A stretch of 64,000 nucleotides of DNA from an uncultured Bacteroidota bacterium (GTDB taxonomy: Bacteria > Bacteroidota > Bacteroidia > Chitinophagales > Chitinophagaceae): NCBI GenBank assembly GCA_903882805.1, contig CAIRYK010000088.1:37126-101125 (forward strand), written 5' to 3'. Within the stretch, counting starts at the first letter, position 1. Every line of letters starts with the position of its first letter. The notes beneath the pieces are model-generated. The model was given only the letters and a program-made list of their open reading frames with translations, had not been told where the DNA came from and did not search any database. Below are positions 9,501 through 17,510 of the stretch, piece after piece. The position numbers and the translations under genes were made by a program.

Positions 9501-10050
9501 TTTAAATGATTCTGAAGGATTTATAAAAAAGAAACTCAAACCCAACTTCAAGACCTTAGGCGCAAGAATGGGTCAGCGTATGAAAAGCGTTGCGGCTGCA
9601 ATATTGCAAATGTCTCAAAACGATATTAACCTTTTAGAGCGTCAAAAAAGTTTCGATCTGATGGTTAATGACGAAACTGTTACCATAGGAGTAGAAGATG
9701 TTGAAATCATAGCAGAGGATATTCCCGGCTGGTCTGTTGCCTACAAGGGCAATTTGACTGTAGCGCTAGATATTACTGTTACAGATGAACTACAAGAAGA
9801 AGGCAACGCGCGCGAGTTGGTAAATAGAATACAGAAAATAAGAAAAGATAGCGGGTTAGAGCTTACAGACCGTATTGTAGTAACAATAGAGGAACGACCA
9901 ACCTTGCAAAAATCGATTGATAATTATAGAATCTACATATGTGCGGAAATATTGGCTAATGAGCTAATTGTTGCGTCAGTTGTAGATGGTGGTACGGAAA
10001 TTGATGTTAATGATGTAAAGCTAAATATCCACATATCAAAAATCTTCTAA
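6583..10050 (+). CDS. ileS: Isoleucyl-tRNA synthetase, long (IleRS2-like) form
   Basis: Charges tRNA-Ile with isoleucine in the cytosol. The class I HIGH motif appears as PGIHHV (GIHH at residues 56-59) and the KMSKS loop as KMSKR at 702-706. A large editing (CP1) insertion and a C-terminal tRNA-binding region follow. At 1155 residues it matches the longer IleRS2-type clade, not the ~940-residue IleRS1. Start ATG 6583 (MGKYREFKGL) is chosen over an in-frame TTG at 6565 by family N-terminus. IleRS2 enzymes are generally less sensitive to mupirocin; that is family knowledge and is not visible here. The dksA-like gene begins 6 bp after its stop. Confidence 0.97.
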   Translation: MGKYREFKGLHMPTIEQEFLAKWKEDCCFEESVNLREGAEPFVFYEGPPSANGMPGIHHVISRTLKDLVCRFKTMQGYQVSRKAGWDTHGLPIELFVEKELGITKEDIGKKISVIDYNKKCREVVMRYKDKWEEITEKMGYWVDMTDPYITFDNKYIETLWWALKELFNKNLLYKSVSIQPYSPAAGTGLSSHELNQPGTYKDVKDTTVVAMFKVSPAHQKPVSLNILQAKLHEIAANAWETEIFGGDNAAELQAACKDVFFMAWTTTPWTLPSNCGLTVGPNIDYVLVKTFNPYTHRPTNVILAKALVSKYFKQESQDLDFLTYNPENKTLPWRIIAEFKGQELEGVRYDQLLPFDGNTREIAGGDPWRVISGDFVTTEDGTGIVHTAPAFGADDYRVGKKNNIGILIMVDRQGKFNDYTGQFSGRYVKNYTNDAEYTDVDIDISVHLKLTGHAFKVEKYEHNYPHCWRTDKPIIYYPLDAWFIRTTAVKDRMVELNKTINWKPKATGEGRFGNWLENMVDWNLSRSRFWGTPLPVWVSEDGSMKCIGSISELISEAQKANKVLGLNQLLEENVTDKIGETLVGDLTFKPVSKDELDLHKPFVDNIILVSDSGQPMRREPDLIDVWFDSGAMPYAQLHYPFEKDAATQLSKGFPADFIAEGVDQTRGWFYTLHALGVMLFDSVAYKTVVSNGLVLDKAGNKMSKRLGNVIDPFETIEKYSADATRWYLITNASPWDSLKFDLEGIKEVQRKYFGTLFNTYQFFALYANVDNFTFAEQYIPIAERQEIDRWILSALHTLVQDVTNYLNDYEPTQAGRAMEYFLDEQLSNWYVRLCRRRFWKGEYEFDKICAYQTLYECLETISLLMAPIAPFFADWLFQNLNEITCRKLPGSVHLENYPVADESVIDRLLEERMQLAQDISSLVLSVRKKVNIKVRQPLHRILIPSVDEHTKEQISKIDELIKSEVNIKSIEYLNDSEGFIKKKLKPNFKTLGARMGQRMKSVAAAILQMSQNDINLLERQKSFDLMVNDETVTIGVEDVEIIAEDIPGWSVAYKGNLTVALDITVTDELQEEGNARELVNRIQKIRKDSGLELTDRIVVTIEERPTLQKSIDNYRIYICAEILANELIVASVVDGGTEIDVNDVKLNIHISKIF

Positions 10051-10056
10051 AAAGTC

Positions 10057-11154
10057 ATGGCTACAAAAACAACAAAGGCAGCCAAGCCAACAAAAAGCGC
10101 CAAACCAGAATCGGGAGCTAAAAAAGCTAAGCCTGAGGAAACTCAAGTTGCGTCAAAACCTGAAAAGACTGCCAAAGCTGCGTCGAAAAAAGAAGTAATT
10201 GTGAAGAAGGATACTGTAAAATCGAATGCTAAGGCGGAGCCCGCAAAAAAGGCTGAGTCTGATAAAACAAAAACTGTGAATAAAAAAGATACGACAGCTG
10301 CTGAGAAAAAGGCAACTACAGCAAAGAAAACGGATACTGTAAAAAAATCGGCCGCCAAAGCTGAAGAAAAAGAAACAGTAGAGCCGACAAAGAAAGCGCC
10401 TAAAACTGCTGCGAAGGAAGCGCCGGTAAAAACCGAAAAAGAAGCTACCCCTAAAGCGTCGGTTAAGGAACCTAAACCCGCGAAAACAGCGGCCGCCCCA
10501 CCGCCGCCGCCACCTGCTCCTGCTGTAAAGAAACCAATAGTAAAAAAGCAAGTGAATGTAGCGCAAATACCTGCTAAACCAGCCACACCGTCACCACGAC
10601 CAATGGCTACACCAGCAGCAAGATCAACAGAAAAAAAACCTACTGTAGTTATTGCGCACAGGCGTCTTGAAAACAAATCAAAAGAGGTTAAAGAAGTAGC
10701 TAATACTATGATACAGTATCAGCCAGAAACTTATCGTTCCATACTTGATGAGCCAACTCAACAACAAGGCCCTATATATAGGTATAGTGATGAAGACTTG
10801 AACGAATTCAGAGAAATAATTACGAGTCGTTTGGATGCAGCCCGCAAAGAATTGAATTTTTTACAAGGGTTGATTACCAGAAAGGATGAAGCCGGAACTG
10901 AAGATACGGACAATAGATACATGAATATGGAAGACGGCAGCGGCGCTATGGAGCGCGAGCAACTTGCTCAGTTGGCAAGTCGTCAGATCCAGTTTATGGG
11001 CCACCTCGAAAAGGCTATGGTGCGCATAGAAAACAAAACCTATGGTATATGCAGGGTAACTGGAAAACTCATAGACAAGGCGCGCCTGCGTGCAGTGCCA
11101 CATGCCACACTGAGTATTGAGGCAAAGAAAATGATGGGGTCTAAACAAAACTAA
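10057..11154 (+). CDS. TraR/DksA-family protein with long Lys/Ala-rich N-terminus
   Basis: 365 residues in two parts. Residues 1-~210 are extremely Lys/Ala/Thr/Pro rich with a run of prolines (about 148-156), histone-H1-like and probably disordered. Residues ~235-365 form a coiled-coil plus TraR/DksA C-terminal region (YGICRVTGKLIDKARLRAVP). The four-Cys zinc finger of classic DksA is lost: only one Cys remains. Such degenerate fingers right after ileS are usual in Bacteroidota. DksA-family proteins bind RNA polymerase through the secondary channel. The basic tail could add DNA or RNA binding, which is inference. No terminator separates it from ileS, so the two are likely co-transcribed. Confidence 0.88.
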   Translation: MATKTTKAAKPTKSAKPESGAKKAKPEETQVASKPEKTAKAASKKEVIVKKDTVKSNAKAEPAKKAESDKTKTVNKKDTTAAEKKATTAKKTDTVKKSAAKAEEKETVEPTKKAPKTAAKEAPVKTEKEATPKASVKEPKPAKTAAAPPPPPPAPAVKKPIVKKQVNVAQIPAKPATPSPRPMATPAARSTEKKPTVVIAHRRLENKSKEVKEVANTMIQYQPETYRSILDEPTQQQGPIYRYSDEDLNEFREIITSRLDAARKELNFLQGLITRKDEAGTEDTDNRYMNMEDGSGAMEREQLAQLASRQIQFMGHLEKAMVRIENKTYGICRVTGKLIDKARLRAVPHATLSIEAKKMMGSKQN

Positions 11155-11159
11155 TCATC

Positions 11160-11216
11160 AATATTGTATAAATGAATAAGCCCCGCATTGCTGGGCTTAT
11201 TCATTTATACAATATT
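11160..11216. terminator. Bidirectional terminator, 24-bp perfect arms
   Basis: Arms 11160-11183 and 11193-11216 pair perfectly around a 9-base loop, with A/T-rich flanks on both sides. It lies between the convergent dksA-like and lipoprotein genes, and its right end contains part of the lipoprotein gene's stop codon (TAA on the minus strand, 11215-11217). Confidence 0.88.
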
Positions 11217-11700
11217 ATTTCATTCTCCGGAAATGAACAGTATCGTCGTAAAACGGAGGTTTGTTTAAGTTTTTCAAAAAAAAGCCTCGTACTTCCTGAG
11301 CGCTAGTCATCATTTTTAATGTGGTATCACCTACTGTAGCTACTGTAATGTCGTCGCTCTTTATGTCCAATAGCCTAAGGAAGAAGTAGTTAACTATTGA
11401 GTCCTCCTTGAAACATACATTCATAAATTTAACATTATCGAGATCAGATAAGTAAGCTGTACAAACTTCTGTTTTCTTGCTTCCTCTATCTTTAAATGAA
11501 ATTTTATAGTTGTATTCATCTTTTGCAGTAATGGTATATATGTCCTTACTATGACCTTCTACTACTGTTTTCCACTTACCTATTAATCTATTATCCAGTT
11601 TTATTAACGGGGTTGCATCTATTGGGTATTTTGCAGTTGCACAGCCTATTGTAAATAGCGCAAAGTACAATAGCAGCAATAACACATCACGGTTTTTCAT
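11215..11700 (-). CDS. Putative lipoprotein of unknown function
   Basis: 161 residues with a lipoprotein signal: basic MKNR, hydrophobic core and lipobox FTIGC (Cys20), so probably lipid-anchored in the envelope. After the Cys, the protein has alternating polar/hydrophobic beta-like strands and two further Cys. A segment LDNRLIGKWKTVV resembles the opening of small lipocalin-like Bacteroidota proteins, but I cannot assign a family. The stop lies inside the shared terminator hairpin. lptG ends 52 bp upstream, and the order suggests this gene could be read from the lptG promoter. Confidence 0.7.
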   Translation of the reverse strand: MKNRDVLLLLLYFALFTIGCATAKYPIDATPLIKLDNRLIGKWKTVVEGHSKDIYTITAKDEYNYKISFKDRGSKKTEVCTAYLSDLDNVKFMNVCFKEDSIVNYFFLRLLDIKSDDITVATVGDTTLKMMTSAQEVRGFFLKNLNKPPFYDDTVHFRRMK

Positions 11701-11752
11701 GTGATTATTTTTATATAAAGCTATAATAAAACAAAATCCTGTACAAAATTAC

Positions 11753-12931
11753 TTATTTCACCTGCCTGCGGTAAAGGAAATAGGCCAAAATACTAAAAAT
11801 GATATTGGGTATCCATACCGCTATTGTTGGGTCTAGGTTGGCTTTTGTTGAGAAAGTAGTAGAAAGCTGCAAAAACATTATATATATAGCGCTAATGACA
11901 ATACCCAATGCAAGGTGAAGGCCACTTCCACCTCTTATTTTTCTACTAGCTATACATACGCCTATAATTGTAAGTATCATACCTGCAAATGGTTGAGCAG
12001 TACGCCGTTGCTTTTCTATGTAGTAGAAGTTAAGATTTTCGCGGCCATGCATTTGTTCAGCCATAACATACTTGTCCAATTCGGGAGTTGTAAGCGCTTC
12101 TTTTATGGCTTCTGTCCTGTTCAGGTCGGTAGGTGTAAAAGGATATTTCATTTCCAACTCGGGGAGTCGGGTAAGTTTTTCTTTAAGCGTATCGTTACTG
12201 CGAATAATAACATTATGCAAATGCCATATTTTTTTAGCCGAGTCGTAAACCACATAGTCTGCCATTACTTTTTCGGTAAGCATTGTGCCGTTTATTTTCT
12301 CGACAGTAAATCTAGATCCGGTATTATTGCTATAATTAAAGCCTTGCATATACACATAGGTGTTCTTAGCAATGCCAAGGTGCATATTCTCGCCCGAATA
12401 TTTAAAATACTCATCATTGATGTACTTGTCCTCAAATGCAATACGCTGTTTATTGGCAATAGGTATTATCCAGTGGTTGGCAACAAGCGATATAGCGCAC
12501 AAAAAACCGCCGCCTATAAAGTAAGGCCTGAGAAACCTGCTGTAGGAAACGCCGCCCGAAAGGATGGCAATAATCTCGGATTTGTAAGCGATTTTTGATG
12601 TGAAAAATATTGTTGCAATGAATATGAATAGCGGAAAAAGAAGCGCAGTAATATGTGGCACAAAGTTTTTATAATAATTGGCCACAGCCCAAAATGGGGC
12701 TTTCTTAGATACCAGATTGTCAACTTTTTCTGAATAATCTATAACGCACGATATCACTGCCAGCACCATAATGGCAAAAAAGAATGTGCTGAAAAATTTT
12801 TTGATTATGTAAACATCCAGCTTCTTAATACCTATCAATCCCCAGCCTCTGAAAGCAGGTTTGTCTACCCTATCGGGTTTGCTATTCAGTATTTCTAATG
12901 GCGATTTTTTTGTGATGCTAATTTGCTCCAT
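11753..12931 (-). CDS. LptG/LptF (YjgP/YjgQ) family permease
   Basis: 392-residue inner-membrane subunit of the lipopolysaccharide export ABC system. The pattern is typical: two or three membrane helices at the N-terminus (about 35-155), a periplasmic beta-jellyroll region (160-290) and three C-terminal helices (300-392). The opening KKLDVYIIKKFFSTFFFAIMV is characteristic. It works with LptB (ATPase) and LptC in moving LPS to the outer membrane. It lies just downstream of tgt on the same strand (50 bp gap), a pairing often seen in Bacteroidota. Whether it is LptF or LptG cannot be decided from sequence alone. Confidence 0.92.
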   Translation of the reverse strand: MEQISITKKSPLEILNSKPDRVDKPAFRGWGLIGIKKLDVYIIKKFFSTFFFAIMVLAVISCVIDYSEKVDNLVSKKAPFWAVANYYKNFVPHITALLFPLFIFIATIFFTSKIAYKSEIIAILSGGVSYSRFLRPYFIGGGFLCAISLVANHWIIPIANKQRIAFEDKYINDEYFKYSGENMHLGIAKNTYVYMQGFNYSNNTGSRFTVEKINGTMLTEKVMADYVVYDSAKKIWHLHNVIIRSNDTLKEKLTRLPELEMKYPFTPTDLNRTEAIKEALTTPELDKYVMAEQMHGRENLNFYYIEKQRRTAQPFAGMILTIIGVCIASRKIRGGSGLHLALGIVISAIYIMFLQLSTTFSTKANLDPTIAVWIPNIIFSILAYFLYRRQVK

Positions 12932-12981
12932 AAATCAGGCTGCTAAGGTACGCTTTAAGTAAAAGCGTATAGCCAATGAAA

Positions 12982-14112
12982 TCATAAACGTTGTTTTAAA
13001 ATTGGCAACATCTCGTTTTTCCATGAAGTAAAGTCACCGGCAATTATGTGTTCGCGTGCCTGCTTTACAAGGTGTAGATAAAAAGCCAGATTATGTATAC
13101 TAGCAATTGATAATCCTAAAAATTCACCGGCAACAAAGAGATGGCGCAAATATGCTTTTGAATAATATTGGCTGGTTTCGCAGTCAAGGCCGTCGTCTAT
13201 TACACTAAAGTCATCGGCCCATTTTTTGTTTTTAATGTTTATTACGCCCTTTGTTGTAAACAACATACCGTTTCTACCATTTCGGGTAGGCATCACACAG
13301 TCAAACATATCTATACCCAGCGCAATATTATTGAGTATGTTCCAAGGTGTTCCTACTCCCATCAGGTATCGTGGCTTATCTGCAGGTAGAAACTCGCAGC
13401 AATGAGCGCACATTTCATACATCATTTCCTCAGGCTCTCCTACCGACAGCCCCCCTATAGCATTACCATCGCAGCCCATGCTTGCAATATACTCTGCCGA
13501 CGCCTGGCGAAGGTCTTTGAAGGTACTACCTTGCACTATTGGAAACAGACTCTGTTCGTATCCATATTTTGGCGAGGTTTCCTTCATTCGGTCTACACAT
13601 CTTGAAAGCCAACGGTGTGTTAGGTGCATTGATTTGTGCGCATATCCATAGTCTGATGGGTATGGTGGACACTCATCAAAAGCCATAATGATATCGGCGC
13701 CTATACTGCGCTGTGTATCAATAACATTCTCGGGTGTAAACAGATGACGTGATCCATCTATATGCGATTGGAAAACTACGCCCTCCTCTTTTATCTTTCT
13801 GTTTGCAGCTAATGAGAATACCTGGTATCCACCGCTGTCTGTCAGTATTGGCCTATCCCAATTATTAAATTTATGTAGTCCGCCCGCTTGCTCAAGTATT
13901 GATGTTCCCGGGCGAAGATACAAGTGGTAAGTGTTGCCTAATATAATCTGAGCTTTGACTTCGTCTTTTAGTTGCTTTTGGGTTACAGCCTTCACACTGC
14001 CTACTGTGCCCACAGGCATAAATATAGGCGTTTGTATATCGCCATGGCCTGTAGTTATTACCCCTGCACGCGCTGAAGAAGCTGAATCTGTTGCTTGAAG
14101 ATCGAAAGTCAA
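12982..14112 (-). CDS. tgt: tRNA-guanine(34) transglycosylase
   Basis: Exchanges guanine 34 for preQ1 in the anticodon of GUN tRNAs, a step in queuosine synthesis. TIM-barrel residues are intact: TDSGGYQVFS (Asp92), FDECPP, GGLSVGE and nucleophile Asp271 in DCVMPTRNGR. Length 376 is normal. The zinc site is altered: where the family has C-x-C-x2-C, this has LDCETS, keeping only Cys311, while the distal His340 is present. I believe zinc-poor versions occur in other Bacteroidota, so this may be lineage-typical. Adjacent to the lptF/G-type gene. Confidence 0.95.
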   Translation of the reverse strand: MTFDLQATDSASSARAGVITTGHGDIQTPIFMPVGTVGSVKAVTQKQLKDEVKAQIILGNTYHLYLRPGTSILEQAGGLHKFNNWDRPILTDSGGYQVFSLAANRKIKEEGVVFQSHIDGSRHLFTPENVIDTQRSIGADIIMAFDECPPYPSDYGYAHKSMHLTHRWLSRCVDRMKETSPKYGYEQSLFPIVQGSTFKDLRQASAEYIASMGCDGNAIGGLSVGEPEEMMYEMCAHCCEFLPADKPRYLMGVGTPWNILNNIALGIDMFDCVMPTRNGRNGMLFTTKGVINIKNKKWADDFSVIDDGLDCETSQYYSKAYLRHLFVAGEFLGLSIASIHNLAFYLHLVKQAREHIIAGDFTSWKNEMLPILKQRL

Positions 14113-14238
14113 AGTTGGAGAATGATTGAAAGTGTGAAATCAGTTTTGTTTTTGCAAGATTACTTGCATGGCGCCTATAAACAAAATAGGTAGTAATATC
14201 CGCAAAAATAACGATTCTGGGAGTTGATTTTAATATTC

Positions 14239-14772
14239 CTAAAACGGGCTCTCAAAATCGTTCAGCGATACAAACGACAAATCGCGTGCAGATATTATGG
14301 GCTCTTGTACACCCCAATCGAAGCCAATGGTATCAAATCTTACCCCGGTATCATTGGGTTGACTGTATTGCGATGATACCAAATAATAGGTAATAGCGTC
14401 GTCGGTAAGCGATTTAAAGCCATGTGCAAAGCCCTCGGGTATGAAGTATGCCAGGTGGTTTTGTGCCGAAAGTTCATGGGCAAAATATTGTCCGAATGTT
14501 GGAGAGTTTTTGCGCAGATCAACTATCACATCCAATATAGCTCCTTGCGGGCAAAAAACTATTTTACTATGCTGATGGGGAGGAGTCTGGAAATGCATTC
14601 CGCGTATTACGTCCTTTTTAGATAAAGAAAAATAGCTCTCTTTTAGTGTGAAATCGATACCAGAGTTTCTAAAATTAGTATCATGGTATGTCTTTACAAA
14701 TGTACCCCTGCTATCTGACGAGGAAGGCAATGCCAACAGCATCGCCCCATTCAATATATGTTTTACAACCAT
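14239..14772 (-). CDS. RmlC-like sugar 3,5-epimerase
   Basis: 177-residue cupin of the dTDP-4-dehydrorhamnose 3,5-epimerase family. Catalytic motifs are clear: RGMHFQTPPH (active-site His), ILDVIVDLRKNSPTFGQY and FIPEGFAHGF. It follows CDP-glucose genes with a 56-bp gap, so its substrate is more likely CDP-4-keto-6-deoxyglucose than the dTDP sugar; this is inference from context. No rmlA, rmlB or rmlD is in the window. Final product would be a 6-deoxy or branched sugar for surface polysaccharide. Confidence 0.82.
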   Translation of the reverse strand: MVVKHILNGAMLLALPSSSDSRGTFVKTYHDTNFRNSGIDFTLKESYFSLSKKDVIRGMHFQTPPHQHSKIVFCPQGAILDVIVDLRKNSPTFGQYFAHELSAQNHLAYFIPEGFAHGFKSLTDDAITYYLVSSQYSQPNDTGVRFDTIGFDWGVQEPIISARDLSFVSLNDFESPF

Positions 14773-14828
14773 CTAATCAGTACTTTTTACTCAATAACTT
14801 GTATTGTAAATTCCGAATGTCCACTTCC

Positions 14829-15914
14829 TCAACAAAAATACGCTTCTATCTGCGCCATACACTTATCATGTCCGCTTTTATGGCGTGCTGCATACCATTC
14901 AGCCGTCCACTTAATGGCTTTGCTGGCATCCATATGTGAGTTCCAGCCAAGCTGTTGTTGAGCGCGGCTGCTATCTAGCAACAACAACTTAGCTTCATGC
15001 GGCGCATTTGCAGGCGGTGTATTCTGATAATTTCCACCTCCATAAGCCTCAATAAATATCTTAGTCAGGTCTTCCACAGTTAGCATATCTTCCGGGTTGG
15101 GACCAAAATTAAAAGCTGTACTATAGCTAACGCCATCCTCGGCCATTTTTGCTCCCAGTAATAAATACCCAGCCAATGGCTCTAATACGTGCTGCCATGG
15201 CCGAATACTACCAGGATTACGCAAGCCCACGGTGTCGCCAAAAGATATAGCCCTTACAATGTCTGGAATAATACGGTCATCCGAATAATCGCCGCCGCCA
15301 ATTACGTTGCCTGCGCGCGCAGATGCGATCGCTTTTTTATGCTCCGAGTATTTCTCAGGATTAAAAAACGAACGTCGGAAAGAATCTATAACTATTTCTG
15401 CCGATGCCTTGCTTGCCGAATATGGGTCATATCCGCCCAGTTTGTCGTCTTCGCTAAATGGCAATCCACGCTCAGGGTTGTCATATACTTTATCGGTAGT
15501 TATCATTACGCCTACCACTGGCTTATCAAGGGTGCGCATGGCATCAAGCACGTGAGCGGTGCCCTGTGCATTTACCAAAAAAGTATAGGATGGAAGCTCA
15601 TAGCCTCGGCGTACCAAAGGCTGCGCTGCCAGATGAAATACAAAATCGGGTTCAAACCGTACCAATTCTGTTTGAAGCTTCTGCTTATCGCAAATATCGG
15701 CAATAATACTGCTGTAGCAGAGCTTATCGCCGTTTATCTGGTTGTACAGGTCGTTACTTTTTTCAGGAGCCAACGAATAACCCTTCACATTCGCGCCCAG
15801 CCAGTTGAATATTTGCAACATCCAGGTGCCCTTAAAACCCGTATGACCGGTAAGAAATACCCGTTTACCCCTATATATACTACGTAAATACTTTATGTCT
15901 ACCACTTTTTCCAT
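14829..15914 (-). CDS. rfbG: CDP-glucose 4,6-dehydratase
   Basis: Short-chain dehydrogenase-type enzyme that makes CDP-4-keto-6-deoxyglucose. The NAD motif is TGHTGFKGTWM near residue 25 (family T-G-x-T-G-F-K-G). The catalytic YxxxK is in YDPYSASKASAE with TTDKVYDN before it. Length 361 from ATG 15914 (MEKVVDIKYL), which fits the family. An upstream ATG at 15932 would add six residues and deepen the overlap with rfbF, whose stop is at 15899-15901. The overlap supports co-translation. Second gene of the rfbF-rfbG-epimerase cassette. Confidence 0.94.
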   Translation of the reverse strand: MEKVVDIKYLRSIYRGKRVFLTGHTGFKGTWMLQIFNWLGANVKGYSLAPEKSNDLYNQINGDKLCYSSIIADICDKQKLQTELVRFEPDFVFHLAAQPLVRRGYELPSYTFLVNAQGTAHVLDAMRTLDKPVVGVMITTDKVYDNPERGLPFSEDDKLGGYDPYSASKASAEIVIDSFRRSFFNPEKYSEHKKAIASARAGNVIGGGDYSDDRIIPDIVRAISFGDTVGLRNPGSIRPWQHVLEPLAGYLLLGAKMAEDGVSYSTAFNFGPNPEDMLTVEDLTKIFIEAYGGGNYQNTPPANAPHEAKLLLLDSSRAQQQLGWNSHMDASKAIKWTAEWYAARHKSGHDKCMAQIEAYFC

Positions 15915-16672
15915 GTTGGGTCTGTTTGCCATAGTTGTTCCAGCTCTTCTTTATCACGCAGTGTATCCATACACTTCCAAAAACCATGGTGTTTATAGGC
16001 GGCTATTTGTTTGTTGTTGGCAAGGTCATCCATTGGCTGGCGTTCCCACATTACATCATCGGCATCGTCGTGCAGGTAATTAGCAATTTCAGGTTCTATG
16101 ATAAAGAAACCGCCGTTTATCCATGTACCTGAATCTGCAGGCTTTTCTTCAAAACTATCTATAGTACCGTCCTGCTCCATTTTTATAACGCCAAAGCGGC
16201 TGGTAGCCTGTATGGCGGTCATGGTGCATATTTTGCCGCTGTTTTTGTGAAACTCCAAAACTTTATCTAAGGCTACATCACATACGCCATCGCCATAAGT
16301 AAGCATAAATCGCTCATTGCCTACATAGGGCAATACTCTCTTCAGCCTGCCTGCCGTCATGGTATCCAGTCCGGTATCGATAAGTGATATCTTAAATGGC
16401 TCTGATGAATTTTTGTGTACTTCCAGCGAATTTGTAGATAAGTCTACTGTGATATCTGCATTATGCAGAAAATAATTGGCAAAATACTCCTTAATCATCC
16501 AGCCTTTATAACCGAGACAAATGATGAATTCAGTATGTCCGTACACTGCATATATCTTCATTATATGCCATAAAATAGGTTTACCGCCTATTTCTATCAT
16601 AGGTTTCGGACGTAAAGACGATTCCTCGGAGATACGCGTGCCCCGACCGCCAGCAAAGATGACTACCTTCAT
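15899..16672 (-). CDS. rfbF: Glucose-1-phosphate cytidylyltransferase
   Basis: Makes CDP-glucose from CTP and glucose-1-phosphate, the entry step to CDP-6-deoxyhexoses of O-antigen-type glycans. The nucleotidyltransferase signature GGRGTRISEESSLRPKPM starts at residue 8, followed by GGKPILWHIMKIY and TYGDGVCDV. Full length at 257. Upstream, the 170-bp gap to the toxin gene holds a CTGATT-TGGC-AATCAG palindrome (16769-16784), which may be an operator or a weak hairpin. Confidence 0.95.
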   Translation of the reverse strand: MKVVIFAGGRGTRISEESSLRPKPMIEIGGKPILWHIMKIYAVYGHTEFIICLGYKGWMIKEYFANYFLHNADITVDLSTNSLEVHKNSSEPFKISLIDTGLDTMTAGRLKRVLPYVGNERFMLTYGDGVCDVALDKVLEFHKNSGKICTMTAIQATSRFGVIKMEQDGTIDSFEEKPADSGTWINGGFFIIEPEIANYLHDDADDVMWERQPMDDLANNKQIAAYKHHGFWKCMDTLRDKEELEQLWQTDPTWKKW

Positions 16673-16841
16673 GCAACAAATATAATAGATAATGAGTAAA
16701 GGGGTAAGACTATGAAATACCCAAACGGTTAAATAATGTGAATTTCGTAGATTTTACCGTCTAAATAACTGATTTGGCAATCAGAAAATTGCGTCGAAAA
16801 TTAAAATATTTCAATAAATCAGACACTACCAATAGGTTATT

Positions 16842-17510
16842 TCATTTCAGTTTGGCTGAATTTTTAAAGAACTGACGGGCATCGTTTTTAGAAGGTAGTT
16901 TTTTTGTCTGCAACTGTCCATCTTCCTGTACCGCCAGATGTTTTAGCAGATATTTTTGCACCCAATCCGGTAGCGGATCGGCCGCAATGTTGATAAGGTC
17001 GGCTGTTTTTTCTACCATTATTGTAGCAATTTCAGAATTGTCAATAAGTTGCAACATAACCGGAATATCAAAATACTGATCCAGCAATTGCAAGCTCCTA
17101 ATATATCGCTCTTCTACTTCCCATGCTTCTATAGCCGGTTCGCCTCTTTGAGCTCTTTCTTCAATGCGCTTACTAAGCAAAAAGAGATTATCGGTACATA
17201 AGAAAATCAATTCCAAGCGGTAGCCTGTATTGCGAATATTAATAAGATATTTCCACGACTCCTCATCGCTCAGGTTTGTTTCTATACAAAACGAAACGCG
17301 CTCATCTATCTTCTCCTGTATCAGTCGCGCAGCTTTACGATTGCTATACTCAAGTATGTTTACAACCGGGGCCGAGCCAGTAAGCGTAACTACTTTTGTT
17401 ATTTCGTCGGCGTTTATTACTGGCGTCATTTTAGGTATAAGGTCGTAGGTAGCTGTAGTTTTACCTATGCCATGCGGACCTGCAATTATATATAGCGTTG
17501 GTTGCTTCAT
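16842..17510 (-). CDS. Zeta-toxin-like P-loop kinase
   Basis: 222 residues. Walker A GPHGIGKTT at 11-19 and the INADE motif at 32-36 are as in zeta/PezT toxins, where the Asp activates the UDP-sugar 3'-hydroxyl; a later ETNLSDEESW and ERAQRGEPAIEAWEVEERY match the arginine-containing second half of Bacteroidota zeta-like proteins. It may phosphorylate UDP-GlcNAc and block wall synthesis, though some homologues have other substrates. Its ATG overlaps the stop of a 73-residue gene as TAATG, as in toxin-antitoxin pairs. Confidence 0.72.
   Translation of the reverse strand: MKQPTLYIIAGPHGIGKTTATYDLIPKMTPVINADEITKVVTLTGSAPVVNILEYSNRKAARLIQEKIDERVSFCIETNLSDEESWKYLINIRNTGYRLELIFLCTDNLFLLSKRIEERAQRGEPAIEAWEVEERYIRSLQLLDQYFDIPVMLQLIDNSEIATIMVEKTADLINIAADPLPDWVQKYLLKHLAVQEDGQLQTKKLPSKNDARQFFKNSAKLK

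Noticed and set aside
10143..10676. Long minus-strand open frames opposite the DksA-like tail
   Set aside because: They mirror the Lys/Ala-rich codons of the true gene and have Phe/Ala-rich, low-complexity products with no start context.
11915..12598. 227-residue + strand open frame opposite lptF/G
   Set aside because: Antisense to a clear permease gene; product has no known motif and many rare residues.
16769..16784. CTGATT-TGGC-AATCAG as a second FNR site
   Set aside because: Half-site spacing is six rather than four for CTGAT/ATCAG, and its distance to the rfbF start (about 100 bp) is not typical. Kept only as a possible hairpin or operator.
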